Positions 47,816 through 60,429 of a stretch of DNA of 64,000 nucleotides are shown here, in pieces. Source of the DNA: Epiperipatus broadwayi (Eukaryota > Onychophora > Udeonychophora > Euonychophora > Peripatidae). Positions within the stretch are counted from its first letter, which is position 1. Each line of letters begins with the position of its first letter. Made by a program: the position numbers and the translations under genes. The notes beneath the pieces were generated by a model. That model was not told the DNA's origin. It made no database searches and was given only the letters and a program-made list of their open reading frames with translations. The DNA lies in NCBI GenBank assembly GCA_028023455.1, contig JAQFVV010000257.1:248001-312000 (forward strand), read 5' to 3'.

Positions 47816-47830
47816 TAGTTTCAATTATAG
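47816..47830. repeat. TSD of HHR element R4, right
   Basis: TAGTTTCAATTATAG, identical to 47603-47617. Confidence 0.88.
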
Positions 47831-49521
47831 AAATTGGTTTGTAGAAATGTTATAAAAAATATATTCTTTAATTATTAAAATGCTTAGTGATGTAAACTTT
47901 AAATATACTATTAATGATGTATGTATAATTAATATAATATTACTATTCTACATATTATTTAATTTTTCAATAGAGAAAAAAAATGTTTTTGTTTTTAGTT
48001 TGAGATATTATTGTTGCACAATTCTGTTGATATCCTGAAACACTTTTGGTTGTTGATGAAAACCTGATTAACATAATGAGGATTTTTAATATTGCTTCTG
48101 GTTTAATTTAAACTTGCTGTTGGTCTTCAATATAGTTTACAGACTAAAAATTTTTTTTACTTTTTTTTTATGGTAGTCACATTCTCATTGGTAATTACAA
48201 AAGATTTACTCATATAAAGTATTACTAAGCATAGAAATAAAATGTACGAATGAACATTAATTTATGGGTATTATACATAAATATTAAATTTACAGTGCTG
48301 TTTTATTGCTGTTGTTATTTTATGAATAATGAAAAAAATGAAAAATTATATTATGGACACTTATGATCATTTGAGGCTAAACTGATTAACAATTTAATAC
48401 AAAGAAATTTAAGAGGGTTATGAATCATACCTCTGAATCTAGAAGGAAGATGGAATGTCATTATTAATAATAGAAAATTTTTATTTAATTAACTTAACTT
48501 GGTCATTATGTGTAATTACTAAAAAATCCATAAATTAAAAGGGGGTAGAATGCATGAAAAGAATAATAAAAAATAATAACTTCCATAAACTTTCGTAAAG
48601 TCTCAATTCTCACTTTTGATCATACATAGAATATTAATATATTGATAATGCTATTCTTAGAGAATAAATCCACATTATTTCAGTTAACATGTTATTAAAT
48701 TTTATATCTGTTTATATTCATCATTTGAATTTGGCTTTGCAATTGGATAGATGAATCATAAGTACTAGACACTTATTTGAACCAAGCTGAAATAAAAAGA
48801 TGAACAATCAAGAGTGAAGTGTTGATTTTCATTTTCTATATTAGTAGTTGTAATTAGTCAAATTAAATAAACTTATGAAGTAAGAGTTCATAATTAAGTG
48901 CTACATAAAGTTGGATTATATGTATATTACTATTTTGATAAAGGAAAATTTCTAATAGCTTTTTGTTCAAACTGAGTTGAATTCTTACAAATCATTTAAA
49001 TTTTGTGGTTGTATAATTTCTATTTTGTTATTACTAATAAATTTGAGAATATTCAGAACTTTTATTAGTATATTTAAGTGCCAAGTAGTTACAATAATAT
49101 TTTCAATGTATAATATTATATGTATTCATACATGCACTGCAGAATCAAAAATTATATATATAAACAAAGTCAGGTAGTTCAAATTTTATTAATATTTTAC
49201 TTGAAAAAATAAAATGTTTTTGTTTTGCTTATTTATTTTCAGGTTGTAGTTTTATTTTTAAACATATTGTTTTTTTTTTTAAATTTTAAATTAATAATTA
49301 AATTATTGAATAATTTTACAGTGAGTATAAATTGAAATACAATCTGTTGTTTCATTAGTATTCAGGAAAATATTTTGAAAGGCTTCAGTGATCCTGAAGC
49401 ATTGCAGTTTGCATGATATCATATTATATTTAATTTGCAGATAAGAATGTATTGATAACATGCTCATAATTACATATATATATAATATAAATAAAATGTC
49501 CGTTAATTAAAACAATATTGT
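47831..49521. other. AT-rich DNA, no gene seen
   Basis: Unassigned; frames are short and low-complexity. Confidence 0.5.
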
Positions 49522-49737
49522 AATTATAATTGAAATAATAAATTTAACGGTTTACAAACTATTATAAACAATCCTTAACTCCGCAGAAGTACTTTCGGTT
49601 AATTTCTTAAACCTGCCTCAACTGCCATTAAATTTAATTTAATGGCAGTTGAGGCAGGTTTAAGAAATTAACCTGCGGATTTAAGGATTGTTTATAATAG
49701 TTTGTAAACCGTTAAATTTATTATTTCAATTATAATT
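49522..49737. mobile_element. hairpin MITE, ~100-bp arms
   Basis: Left arm 49522-49629 and right arm 49631-49737 are nearly perfect reverse complements meeting at CCATTAAATTTAATTTAATGG. The left arm has an 11-bp addition (AGAAGTACTTT region, 49586-49596). Contains ACCTGCCTCAACTGCC and complement. No coding. TSD unclear in this AT-rich context (TA possible). Confidence 0.85.
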
Positions 49738-49852
49738 TTATATATGTATGAAATTAACCTATTCATTCAGTGTGCTAAATGTTTACTATAATAAATAAAG
49801 GGATTTGAAAATAGGATTTTCAGTTTATATTCATCCTCTACTCTATCTGATT

Positions 49853-49960
49853 ATTTTATCTTTTCACATGTGTGTGGTTATGTGTATCAGTTGTTTGAGA
49901 TGGAGTGGAGAATGAATAGAGATTGAAAATTCTAAGTTCAAATCCTCTATAAACCTATAT
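49853..49960 (+). repeat. distal fragment of the HHR repeat family
   Basis: GATTATTTTATCTTTTCACATGTGTG ... GTGTATCAGTTGTTTGAGATGGAGTGGAGA (positions 49849-49916) matches the part of R4/R5 that follows the ribozyme. It begins at about the outer stem I 3' strand, so the core itself is missing. Confidence 0.55.
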
Positions 49961-49989
49961 ATATATATATATGGAAATTTTGCTCTCCA

Positions 49990-50062
49990 TGATTGGTGCA
50001 GTGGCAGAGTGCTAGATTCTGAAGTTTAAGGGCCATGGATTGCAACCAGTACTGCCACTTCT
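49990..50062 (+). repeat. possible tRNA-derived SINE fragment
   Basis: GATTGGTGCAGTGGCAGAGTGC (D-arm/A-box-like) and GGATTGCAACC (B-box-like) at tRNA-like spacing. Related to 40895-40985. No clear TSD or tail. Confidence 0.4.
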
Positions 50063-50589
50063 AGCAAACGTTTTTGGAACTTCTGCTGCAATCATTTGAT
50101 TATTTTTTTTTTGTTATTAGAGTATCAAAGTAATAAAAAGTTCTAGGTGTCAGACTAATACAAATATTATTGCAATGTGATATGATTTCAGTTTATCTAT
50201 CCAGTTTTTAATTGGTTTCTTGCCTTTTTTTCTCATCATGTTTAAGCCCCTCCAAAATATTAAATGTTCAATATTCACACCTGTATATATCATAAATAAT
50301 AAATACAATCTGCCAAATGTAGATTTAGAATGCCAAAAAAAAATCTTTGCAATTATTACTGTAATAAAAGATAAAATATAATTATTAAATACGTTTTCTA
50401 GCAGGCATTTTTTTTGTGAACATTTTTGGGGTCCTTCGAAATTGTAGATTTATTAAAAATACACATTGCCATTTTGGTTCACTTGAAAACTCACAAGTAG
50501 CCAAAGTTACTATCCAGCACAAACATTTAAATAGCACAAAACTATAATACAAAATCAAAAATAATATCAAATGAATTTATTCAATTTTC

Positions 50590-50599
50590 GTACACTGCA
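50590..50599. repeat. TSD of HHR element R5, left
   Basis: GTACACTGCA, repeated at 51018-51027. Confidence 0.7.
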
Positions 50600-51017
50600 G
50601 ATGTCTGCATATCCCTTGTATATGTATTTAATGGATTATGTCCTGTACATGAGGGGTCAGATTGACCTTTAGGTCAACATGAGTGTGACAACAATCTCAG
50701 CCTAAGGGTGGCCTTTGATCATTCCATCATCAGATTTTCAATTGGATGGACAGTTGAAGAGTTGGAGGAGTGTGGAGAACATTGAAGCCTGTCCATTAAA
50801 GTAGAAGGATTTGCTATTTTAATATATATCTGAGCACTTATAGCATATATGTGTAGAGATGGTAATCTGGATCAACTGATGATTGCTGGTTTAGCATGAA
50901 ATATGTATATTGGTGATTATTTATCTTTTTGACATATGTGTGTTCAGATGTATCAGTGTTATGAGATAGTGTGGAGAGTGGTGGGCCATGTGAAAGTCTG
51001 TGCTCATACCCTGTCTA
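50600..51017 (+). mobile_element. HHR-bearing short retroelement R5 (longer form)
   Basis: 418-bp element between 10-bp direct repeats GTACACTGCA. Its last ~199 bp match R4; its first ~220 bp (less AT-rich, e.g. GGGGTCAGATTGACC, CAGCCTAAGGGTGG) have no counterpart in R4, so R5 is probably close to full length. Ribozyme at 50863-50919, element positions ~264-320. No protein frame. Size and layout resemble HHR-containing SINE-like elements known in other animals. Confidence 0.75.
50863..50919 (+). ncRNA. hammerhead ribozyme, type I, copy R5
   Basis: As R4: TAATC/GATTA outer stem I, TCAA/TTGG inner stem I (one U-G), CTGATGA (50876-50882), stem II TTGCTG-GTT-TAGCAT, GAAA (50898-50901), stem III ATA-TG-TAT, cleavage after A50909. 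Confidence 0.82.
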
Positions 51018-51027
51018 GTACACTGCA
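51018..51027. repeat. TSD of HHR element R5, right
   Basis: GTACACTGCA, identical to 50590-50599. Confidence 0.7.
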
Positions 51028-52306
51028 TATGTAAAATTGAAAAGTATAAACAATCTTTATTGAAAACTGAACAAACATTCCATTATAAAAAACATAAAAT
51101 GGAAAGAATGATCACTATTTATAATGGTAGGCCTAGTAGAGTTTACCAGTTTGGATAGCATTTATCTACCTTCTTGAAAAAGAAATTCAGGATTAGTTGC
51201 TTTATTCTGCATTTCTGAATCTTCAAAAATGGGCCATCAAGGTATCAATAAAATTATTAAAGTCCATATTTATAATAGTAGATTTCATACAGTTTGGGCA
51301 GTTTACTCCAGTGAGTAACTTGCTTTTCCTTATTCTTTTGGATATAAGAAATTTTGTTTCTTATTGTTTTTTGGATACAAATTATTTTCTTTTTTATTAT
51401 TATTTTTTTTGGTTATTCATTTGTAGTATTTATGTTCTGTATAGCATCTATGAATTGTTTTATGTGTATTATAGTTTTAAAATTCTAATTTTTAGTTGGT
51501 AAAAATTCTACACTCAGTCTGAATATCTTTAAAATTGTTACCATTTCTAAACAAACAAACAAATAATTTTTTATTTTCTAATCTTATGGAATCGATAGAT
51601 GTTGAGTGGTGATATTCCATTATTGTGATAGCTTGAATTTTGCATTAGCTTATTTATATGTACATATTAGAATTAATAGTCTACTTTTCATTATAGATCC
51701 AACATTCTTCTAATAGATTTTAAAAATCGAATCTGTCAGAATTGTATATTAAGGAAGGGGGAGACTACATCAATATGTAGTTTTATTTCTGTACTACATG
51801 GTGTTAAATGCACATTTTTTGTCAATCTCTCCAATGTTTATCTAATTTATGTACAAATTCAATGCTATGAATATAATAAACAAAAAATACCTATAATAAA
51901 TAATAGTAAATTTTGAATATGTTTAACGGAAATACAGTCAGATTATTCTTTAAAAGTTTTTTTTAACGTAGCAGTTATTCAATTATTAAACACAAAAATA
52001 TATAACTCTATACTTCTAATAATATCATTAAAAAAAACAAAGAAAATTATACATTAGTCACACATTATTCAAAAGTTTGATTAATTTGCATTAGAAGTAA
52101 TAATATAATATTCCAGAGCCATTTATTCTAATTTTGCCTAACCAATGGTTCTTAGATGAAAATATAAACAAAAGTCCAGATTAGTTTCTGACTTGGTTTT
52201 TTTTCAATAAGAACCATTGATTGACGCACAGGCACTTTAATTTCATTTTAACATACAGTTAATATATAACTGAAGTTACTAAAATATACTACTACTAGCC
52301 TAATAT
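51028..52306. other. AT-rich DNA, no gene seen
   Basis: The 101-codon frame at 51197-51502 is Phe/Leu/Tyr/Ile-rich low-complexity translation of T-rich DNA; I do not call it. Confidence 0.5.
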
Positions 52307-52489
<183 letters not shown>

Positions 52490-55400
52490 AAGCAAATTAG
52501 TTTGGGTTCAAAGTCTTACTTTTAATCTCAGATTATTAGTCTTGATAGCACTAAAAATAGCTTCTGAATGTATATATGTATTCAAATCCAAAGTTCCATC
52601 ATTTGAAGGTCAGTAGCTAAAAGTTAAGGTGAATATTTGCTTGTCTGTATTACCAAGTATGTATTGATTTCAGAGGCAGAATAATAGAATAAACTACTGC
52701 TTTTAATACAGATTATTGAGTGTAAGCTGGCATAGTCATGTAATGCTTTGTTTACAGTTAAGATAATGGCTTCGTATTTGTACTGTTTTATGATATTAAT
52801 TGATATTTCTTACGATTGCAAAATAGAATTTTAAGTATCAATCATTTCTGATTATAAATAGTTTTAGACAACTTAATAGGCTTTGTAAAATTTCTAATAT
52901 AGTCCCATTATTAGTATTTAAAATAAATTCTGTTATGCGACCATAGCTGAACACTGCTGCAATTCATAGTTATTTAACTTTTCTTTATGTGATGGGATTA
53001 GAACAGATTTTTAAAATAAAGTATGCTAAAAATTGTTATTTAGTTTTAAGATTTAAAAAAAACCTTTAACATATATTTTAATTGTATTCTTTTTTTTTTT
53101 TTAAAGTTAAAATAGTATGATAAAACATTTTAAAAATTTATTAGTATCATAAAGTAAAATAATAAGAATACAAGAAAGAAGCTGTAAAAGATATAAGAAG
53201 TTATTTATTGCCTCATTTTTTAAAGTGCTACTGTATATAAAATAAGTATATCAATGTATTATTCCAGGCTGTCTTTTTAAAGGTACATTACACAATGTTA
53301 AAAGATAGATTTGATTCAGAAATCAAATTTATATACATATTAAAAAAATTAAATTTGATTTTATTGACTTTAACAAAAAAAAAAAGAAAAAGAAAAAAAA
53401 AGATGATTTATTGAGCTGTCAATATATTAGCCAGCTGCCACTTCTGCCTTTCAATATAGAATGATTTTTCATAATTATTATGATGTTTATTACATGGCAA
53501 TAAAACATTTCTTTGTCATAATCATATATCATACAGATAAAAATACTTTTGATTTTAAAATACAAGTTTGATTTTATTATATGACCTAAGTAAAATAAAA
53601 ATATTTAATAATAATATTATTATTATTAGTAGATATTTTAAATCAAAAACAATGGATATTTTTTAAAACATTTTTATTATCAATGCAAATTTGTTTTTTA
53701 AGACTGAAGGATAAAGTTTTAAATATTTTAAGTAGAATTTTATGCAATCATTTTGTATAAACTTAACATTTAATGTGCTCACATTTATTTGTATTTATTG
53801 TAATTATTTTAGAAAAATTTATGTATGATTAATGCGATATTAGTCTAGTAATTATCTTAGCAATCTGAATGGCATTACAAAAAATATTTATATGTTGGAA
53901 AAACTGCAACAAAATATTATATAAGAATATGAAAACTCTGTCATCATAACACTTCCTTTTACAAGAATTTAGTTATATTTCTCTTAAGCATTGCAGAGAT
54001 AGTGATCAAAATTTTTTATGAGTGCATCTGAGAAAAAATAATATCTATTCAAAGCATTTTGATGGCATTTTAAGTATGTTTTTATCTCTAAGTAAAAAAA
54101 TTGTCAGCCTTAATGCAGTTATTATAAAAACAATATTAAAATTATATGTTAATTTTGGTGAGTTTTAGATTTTTAGAACTTGGAAAACTTCATTGAATAA
54201 AATGATATATCAGTAGTGTACATATTAAAGAACAAATTCCTTCAAGCATTGAACAAAATAAATAATTCTAATATATTTGTTTTCAAATTAAAAAAAAAAA
54301 AGAGAAAAACCTTTGTTTTATTCTTGTATGACTTTCAAAGCTCTGCTGTATAATACGTCCAATTTTTAAAAAAAAACTTAGATTTTTATAATGAATGGTT
54401 TAAATTATAACATAGTACACTTTCTTTAGTTTACAAAAAAATACTATTGAATAATGAATAACAAATGAAGTTTCATTGGTTAATTGTATAATTTTATTGC
54501 AAAGGTACTGCATCTGTCTGTAGACAGAGAACTCAACATATATACTTATAAATAATTATAATCTTTCAATTATTCACTTTTGCTAGTATTTTTAACAATG
54601 TTTTTTTATTAAATTCTGAAAGTTTTGACTTTCCAGCCGTCTTCTTAGAACTGTAAAATACAGCTGTGTTATATTATTTTTATTGTTTAAGAAACCACTT
54701 TTTTTTTTTACACACATATTTTATCTTCTTATAATTTTAATAATTTGTTTTTATTTTTTAATCAAAAAACAAATAAATTAGAAAAAAATAATTTTCAATG
54801 TAAAATAATATTACCTACTTGCAAATTAAAACTAAAATTTTATGGTAAAATGTGTTAACGCTTTTTTAAATCTCAAGTATACTTATTATGATATCTATTG
54901 TGACTAATCAAACCAATGTTTTGGATAACAATTTAGTCTGATTTGCACAGGATCCCAAAATAAAGACTAATGTAATAATAAATATCAAAAAATATTACTA
55001 TACTTTTCTAAAAAAAAGATGTGTTATGACAAATTATAATACTATTGAATATTTCATTCAGTCTGAAAATATTATTAAGTCTTAAATACCAAAAATCCTC
55101 TAACATTTATCAAGAAGCATGTTATTCTTATAAGTCAGAATTACTCACATTGAAATTTCTTGATCACATCAACTTTTAAAATAGTCATGTTTTTGAAATT
55201 GAATGAAAAGTACTATAAAGTATTTGTTTTGACATCTCATTAAACACTTGGGGTTTCTGTATAAAATTATTCTTTACTAAACAATCAATAACATCCTGTC
55301 TAAGTTTACAATATACTGAAATCACTAGTCATCATTGAATCTTCCTAACCCATCTTAAACTATTATATCTGAAAAGAGAAGTTGGATCTTAAAGGAAAAT

Positions 55401-55849
55401 GAATTGTATAAATATATCATCTTGATTACATATCTTTAAATATTTTATTTCACCAAATACACTTTAAGCACATGAATGGACATCTGAAAAAGATAAATGT
55501 CAATGGATTTCTGGTTTGAATCAGCACTCTTACATATGAGGGAAAAATGAAGAATGGAATTGGATTAATTATATCATGTGGTTATATTTAATATGAATAT
55601 ATATGTCAATCTTTAATTAAGTTTTAAGTTTATATCAAACTAAAAATAATATGATAGTCTTTAGCCTTATCTAAAATGGATAGGGTCTCAAATGTGTGAA
55701 TGCAGGGAATTTGATATAAATTAAATTGTAATAGTCAACTTGATTCTGACACAAGATTAATTACTTTTGACAGTCAGTAATTACAAAATCACTGTTTTAT
55801 ATCATTATTATCATTGATTATTTTCGACCACTATCAATCCACTTCAGGA
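52490..55849. other. AT-rich DNA with one decayed HHR repeat
   Basis: No genes. A relic of the HHR family lies at 55475-55550. Confidence 0.5.
55475..55550 (-). repeat. decayed copy of the HHR repeat family
   Basis: Minus strand: TATGTAAGAGTGCTGATTCAAACCAGAAATCCATTGACATTTATC. Flanks and part of stem II are recognisable but CTGATGA is deleted. Confidence 0.4.
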
Positions 55850-57770
55850 TGAAGGTCTCTTCAAGTTTAGATCAATTTCTTCAATCTCTATTCTTTATTC
55901 CCCACAACATACCAACAAACTTTATTTCATCCATCTACCTTACATAGAATCCCTTTCTAGGTCTTTTATGATCTCTTGGGATTGAGCTTAAAGATTTTAA
56001 TTGTCCATCTATTATTTCTTTGTTGGATTAATTTAATTTTTTTAATGATATCACTGATATCTGTTTGTTGTCTCATGTATTTATTAATTTTTGATCTCTT
56101 TTTGTTGCTCCTGCCACATATTTCTCCAAACTTTATTGTGCAGTTTGAAGTCTCTGAATCTATAAGTAAGAACCGGTAAAACACATCTATTAAAAATCTT
56201 TCTTTTCAAAAACATAAGCTTATTTCCTTTAATATTAAGTTATTTCTATCAAAAGCTTTCCTCCCAAGTTTAATTTTATGGTTAATTCATCTATTATGCT
56301 TCCATCTGCATTAATAATTGATTAAGGTATTTATAGTTATTAACTTTTTGGAATTCATGATTATCATTTTTTCTTTTTTCTTTTGAGAAAATCCATTGAA
56401 CATTATTTTAGTATTTTTATTATCTTTAGTCCTACTTTTTTATTTTCATATGATAATTCTTGCAACATTTCCCGAAGCTCTGAAGCATTATTTGCAAAAA
56501 ACAAGCATAGCATCTGAAAAATCCAGATGATTTAAATAATTTCTATTTATTTTTACTGTCTTTACTTTCCATTTTAATCCACAAAATATTTTTGGTCAAA
56601 CTGCTGTAAAAAGTTTTGAAAATATAGAATTACCCTGTCATACACAATTCCCAATTTTAATCTTGTTAGTATTATCATGTAATCTAATCACTGTAGATGC
56701 ATTTTGATAAATATTATATGCCTTTTTGTAATCTATAAATTCATTGTATAATAGCAAGTGCAATGGTCTCTTTAACTTCTCTCAATATTTGGATGTCATT
56801 GAGATTGTGTTGAAACCATTTTTAAACCCAGCTTATTCTTTTGGATGGTTCCATGTAGATTGTAATTTATATTGATAAAAAGTTTGTATAGAACTGATAA
56901 ATAACTAATAAGTCTGCCATTTCTAATATCTTCTTTATCAACTTTATTAAATATCAATATTATTACTGCAACATTTTTATCATTTAGATATTTAGTATAT
57001 AACATTGCAATCAATTCTTTTTATTTTTTCAAATTATTTCTTTTAAGATATCAATTATAATTTCATAATTACCTTGAGATTTTCTTCTCTTCATAGATTT
57101 AATTGCATGTCTCACATACTGGACAATTCAAAAGATGTAACTTTTGTAGAGGATACTTTGTTTTTTTGTTTACACCTTTATGATGTTTCTCTCATTTTAG
57201 TAATAGTTCATTGCTTCTTTTTACAGAAATAACTTTTCTTTGAATGCCAAGATGTTTTACACTTTTGGGACTTTTATTCTTTTCTATAATTTTCCTTCCC
57301 AATTCCCAGTTAAATTTTTTTATATCATTATTAACTCTTAATTTATATCATTTTACAAAAGTAGATATTCTATTCTTTTTAAAGAATCATTAAAAAAAAT
57401 CATATTTCTTTTCTTTTCATACATTGTTTTATTTAGGAGAAAATTTGCTGTAAACTGCTGCTTTTGTATACCAGATACCTTTCTTGTAGTTCTTAATAGT
57501 GTATAATTTATTTTCTTGTTGATTTGCTTCAAATATAAACCATTTTCAAAATCTGTTAATATTTTAGAATGATTGCAAGTCTAATTTAAATTCACTGGAA
57601 TGTTTCTGCAAACTATGAATTTCAATTGTTAGTACTATTTTTCTTCATAATTTTTATCCCTGTAGATTTGCATTAACAAATTACTTATTGATGACCTCTT
57701 ACTGTGTTGAATCTATTAAGAAAATTATGATCTTGAAATATGGAGTTTCTCTTAATCAACATATACATTA
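55850..57770 (-). pseudogene. RTE-type LINE: linker, RT and 3' end
   Basis: Read 5' to 3' on the minus strand: end of the APE endonuclease (NRFNT-RGHQ near 57710), basic linker (KNKSPKSVKHLGIQRK near 57260), then RT: SYLSVLYKLF near 56900, AGFK-GFNTI, IDYKKAYN (motif A region), IRLHDNTNK, SKLFTAV, LNHLDFSDAMLVF where FADD should be, then NASELREMLQELSYENKKVG, KLGRKAF, and C-terminal TIKFGEICGRSN...NRWTIKIFKLNPKRS. Very many stops and frameshifts. The clade call rests on the LHNDT-K / ELQEMLQEL / DNRWT--IL-W series typical of RTE elements. Confidence 0.82.
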
Positions 57771-60429
57771 AATGTGCTGGAATGCAGCAGTAGAGAAGCT
57801 GAGTAGAGTAAAAACACAATGGCTTAACACTTTAAAGAGCTTATTGTGTTCTCATACTCATAGAACTATTAAAATAGAAAAACTGTGGAGTATATATATA
57901 TATTGTACCGGTATAAATCCACCACGCTTACTCATACACAGTACCCGAGTTCAAACCCAGTCCACGTTTAAGAATAAATTCCAAAACGCCAACGAAATTC
58001 AAACCCAAACCCCGGCATGACCAACCGATGATGACTTTATAACAGCACGGGGTTATCCCTTTACTAGCTCAACTCAGAACACAGACTAAATTACTTACAG
58101 TTTTATATATAGATCTATTATACTCTGGGTATCGGTACGGTCATTAATGTAATGTATATATTTAAGTTGTCAATACAGACAGTAGGTGACTAAATAGACT
58201 TCGAGAGTAATGAAGTGGAAGACACAAAATTAGAGTAAATAAATTGTTTAATAACAAATAGAGAGCATAAAAATATAGTATTCAAAAGTACGGTAAGATT
58301 TCCATAAATATTCTATTATAATTAGCTACTAGTCTTTAGTAATCATTTTACCTGGTAAACAAACTCATACCAATATTTGTGTAGTGAAATGATCGACGGG
58401 TGGCTAAGGGAATCAGAGCATTTGAGCATTGAAAATATTTCTCTACGATTTTTATTAAGTTATTTTATTCGAATAGATTCGAACCGTTGCGTGTACGAAT
58501 AGTTGGAGGATGGTTTCGTATAACTATGATATCTAAGATTGATGTACTAGCGGTTGCCTAGATTGAAGAGCCCTACAGTAATCACTTGCGGTGCATTAAC
58601 GGAATACCGGACGGCTTGTACTTTGACAAGGCTTAATGCCCCCAAGTAGCTCCGGGACACTACAACCAGCCGGGATCATTTCGAAACCCGGTGATCCAAG
58701 AGATAACCTGGGAAAGAATTGCTTTCTTCCCCATGTGGTAGTATGGCGAGACGCTAACTTCGGCGAAGGGAAGGCATTGCCACAGTCATCGAGGACGAGT
58801 GCTTGAAGTGGATTTGAAAAGGAATTATACCAAACCTGGGGAATCAATTCGTCTATTTCTGCGCAACAGGCTGATATAACTATTCCAATAAAACATGGCG
58901 GAATCAAACTGACCGCAAAAGCAATAATTAATTAAGTTTACTCTGAAACCCCCAACTCCCCCAGGTCGTTCAGGCGGTAGCGATGATAACAAATTATACA
59001 CTGAGAACTATTTCTCATTTCATGTAGGAAACTAAGATAATAAACTTAAAACCCTTTACATTTTTGAGATTGAAGTATCGGTTACAATAGTATGACAACA
59101 AAAAAACATAATAAAGTGCTTTAATATCTGCCAACTCAATATATGAAATAATCTTTACTTTAACAACGAACTTCCTTTTAAAATAACTATAATCAATATT
59201 ATAAGCTAGCTTTAAACAGAGTTGGGAAATATTTCTATTGGCATCGTTTGTTTATAGCATAAGTAAATAGGAAAAAAAATATAAATGTCTTCATTTGAAT
59301 TATTATTAGTAGATACAATATTTACAAACTATTTTCTAAAGACTAGAGCAGAGGAAAAGGAGAAAAGAAAATTTACTGACAGGTTTGAAACAGTAGCGTT
59401 ATAAACGAAAAAAAAACTTACATGTGATTCATTTGATTGACAGGTTAACTTATAACATTAAGCTCGGGAGAAAGTTAAAAGTTCATGTAACACAGTTACC
59501 CTTCCTTCTTCATCCGGCTTGGCTTCTCACGATGGTATTTCTGACTAACGTAGGCGCGCATTTGAAATCTACTTGGAAGGCATAGTCAATTTGGAGATTG
59601 GAAGCTGGAAATTGTGAAGCACATAAAACATGATCAGTCAGCGACACAAAGATTCAAATTGGCGGGACAGAGATCAGCTCCTGGCACTTAGCCCATCGAC
59701 ATTACGGTTTACTGGTGGACTTCTTAACAAAAGTTGGAGAGATTTCTCTAGCAACTGCTTTGCTGTTTTTGAGACGATCTACTCTCAGCCACGTCAAAAG
59801 TTAGAATGTTAGTTTTCTCTACGATGGCCACGGTTGACCTTTCTGTCTCTTTTTGTTTTAGGCTCCGCCTACTTTTCTCTAGCCTTCAGCAATCCAGCTT
59901 GACCATACAATATCAATTATCCATTTCCATTGTTCCGTTTTCAGCTATCTTTAACTTTAATACGCAATTTTAAATTGACAAAGTAATTACAAATATAAAT
60001 TCCTTATCTAATTTCGAATACAACTCAACTACTCTATACATTTGTACAATACAGATTTTAATTAAAACCACTGATCAAAGGAATGTGACTTTTGATCAGT
60101 ATTTTTAAACGACTTTGTATAATTCTAAAAAGGCTAAAATTTAAGCAAATACACCCGCAATGAAACTTTTAAATTAAGCTTATATAAATTCACAAACCAC
60201 GCACACACGAATATTATTTCATGATTTGTGACATTTATGCACGGAATCTTTACATATTTATTTACAAAACATAAAATATATATAGCTCAATTTTTGTGAC
60301 TTGAAATGGAAAAATCCCTTTGCGGGCGAATAGTAGTTCGAATTACCGTACTTAAACACATGAAACTAAGATCGGTTCTTCGATCTGTCTGTTTCAATAT
60401 ATATATATTTATACAGGTGAATGGTATTC
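57771..60429. mobile_element. ~2.5-kb CpG-richer insert splitting the RTE LINE
   Basis: The region is markedly less AT-rich than its surroundings, especially 58370-59000 and 59480-59900, and CpG is frequent. RTE linker/endonuclease sequence lies on both sides in the right order, so this is an insert. Possible edges: (TA)n-TTGTACCGGTATAAAT near 57893-57918 and CAA-(TA)n-TTATACAGGTG near 60394-60418, which are partly inverted copies. The minus-strand 103-codon frame 58596-58907 and other frames match nothing I recognise. It might be a non-autonomous DNA transposon, an LTR element fragment or host sequence. Confidence 0.5.
58596..58907 (-). CDS. unassigned 103-codon ORF in the CpG-rich insert
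   Basis: Open minus-strand frame with balanced composition (Cys, Pro, Trp, Asp present), unlike the low-complexity frames elsewhere. No domain recognised; no convincing splice sites or promoter. In GC-richer DNA an open frame of this length can occur by chance. Confidence 0.2.
   Translation of the reverse strand: MIPPCFIGIVISACCAEIDELIPQVWYNSFSNPLQALVLDDCGNAFPSPKLASRHTTTWGRKQFFPRLSLGSPGFEMIPAGCSVPELLGGIKPCQSTSRPVFR

Noticed and set aside
50600-50820. RNA polymerase III boxes in the 5' head of element R5
   Set aside because: CAGCCTAAGGGTGG is A-box-like but I found no convincing B-box at proper spacing.
51197-51502. 101-codon Phe/Tyr/Leu-rich ORF
   Set aside because: T-rich low-complexity DNA; no domain, no supporting signals.
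57772-58020. 82-codon plus-strand ORF near the edge of the CpG-rich insert
   Set aside because: Runs through a (TA)n tract and across the presumed insert boundary; no recognisable protein.
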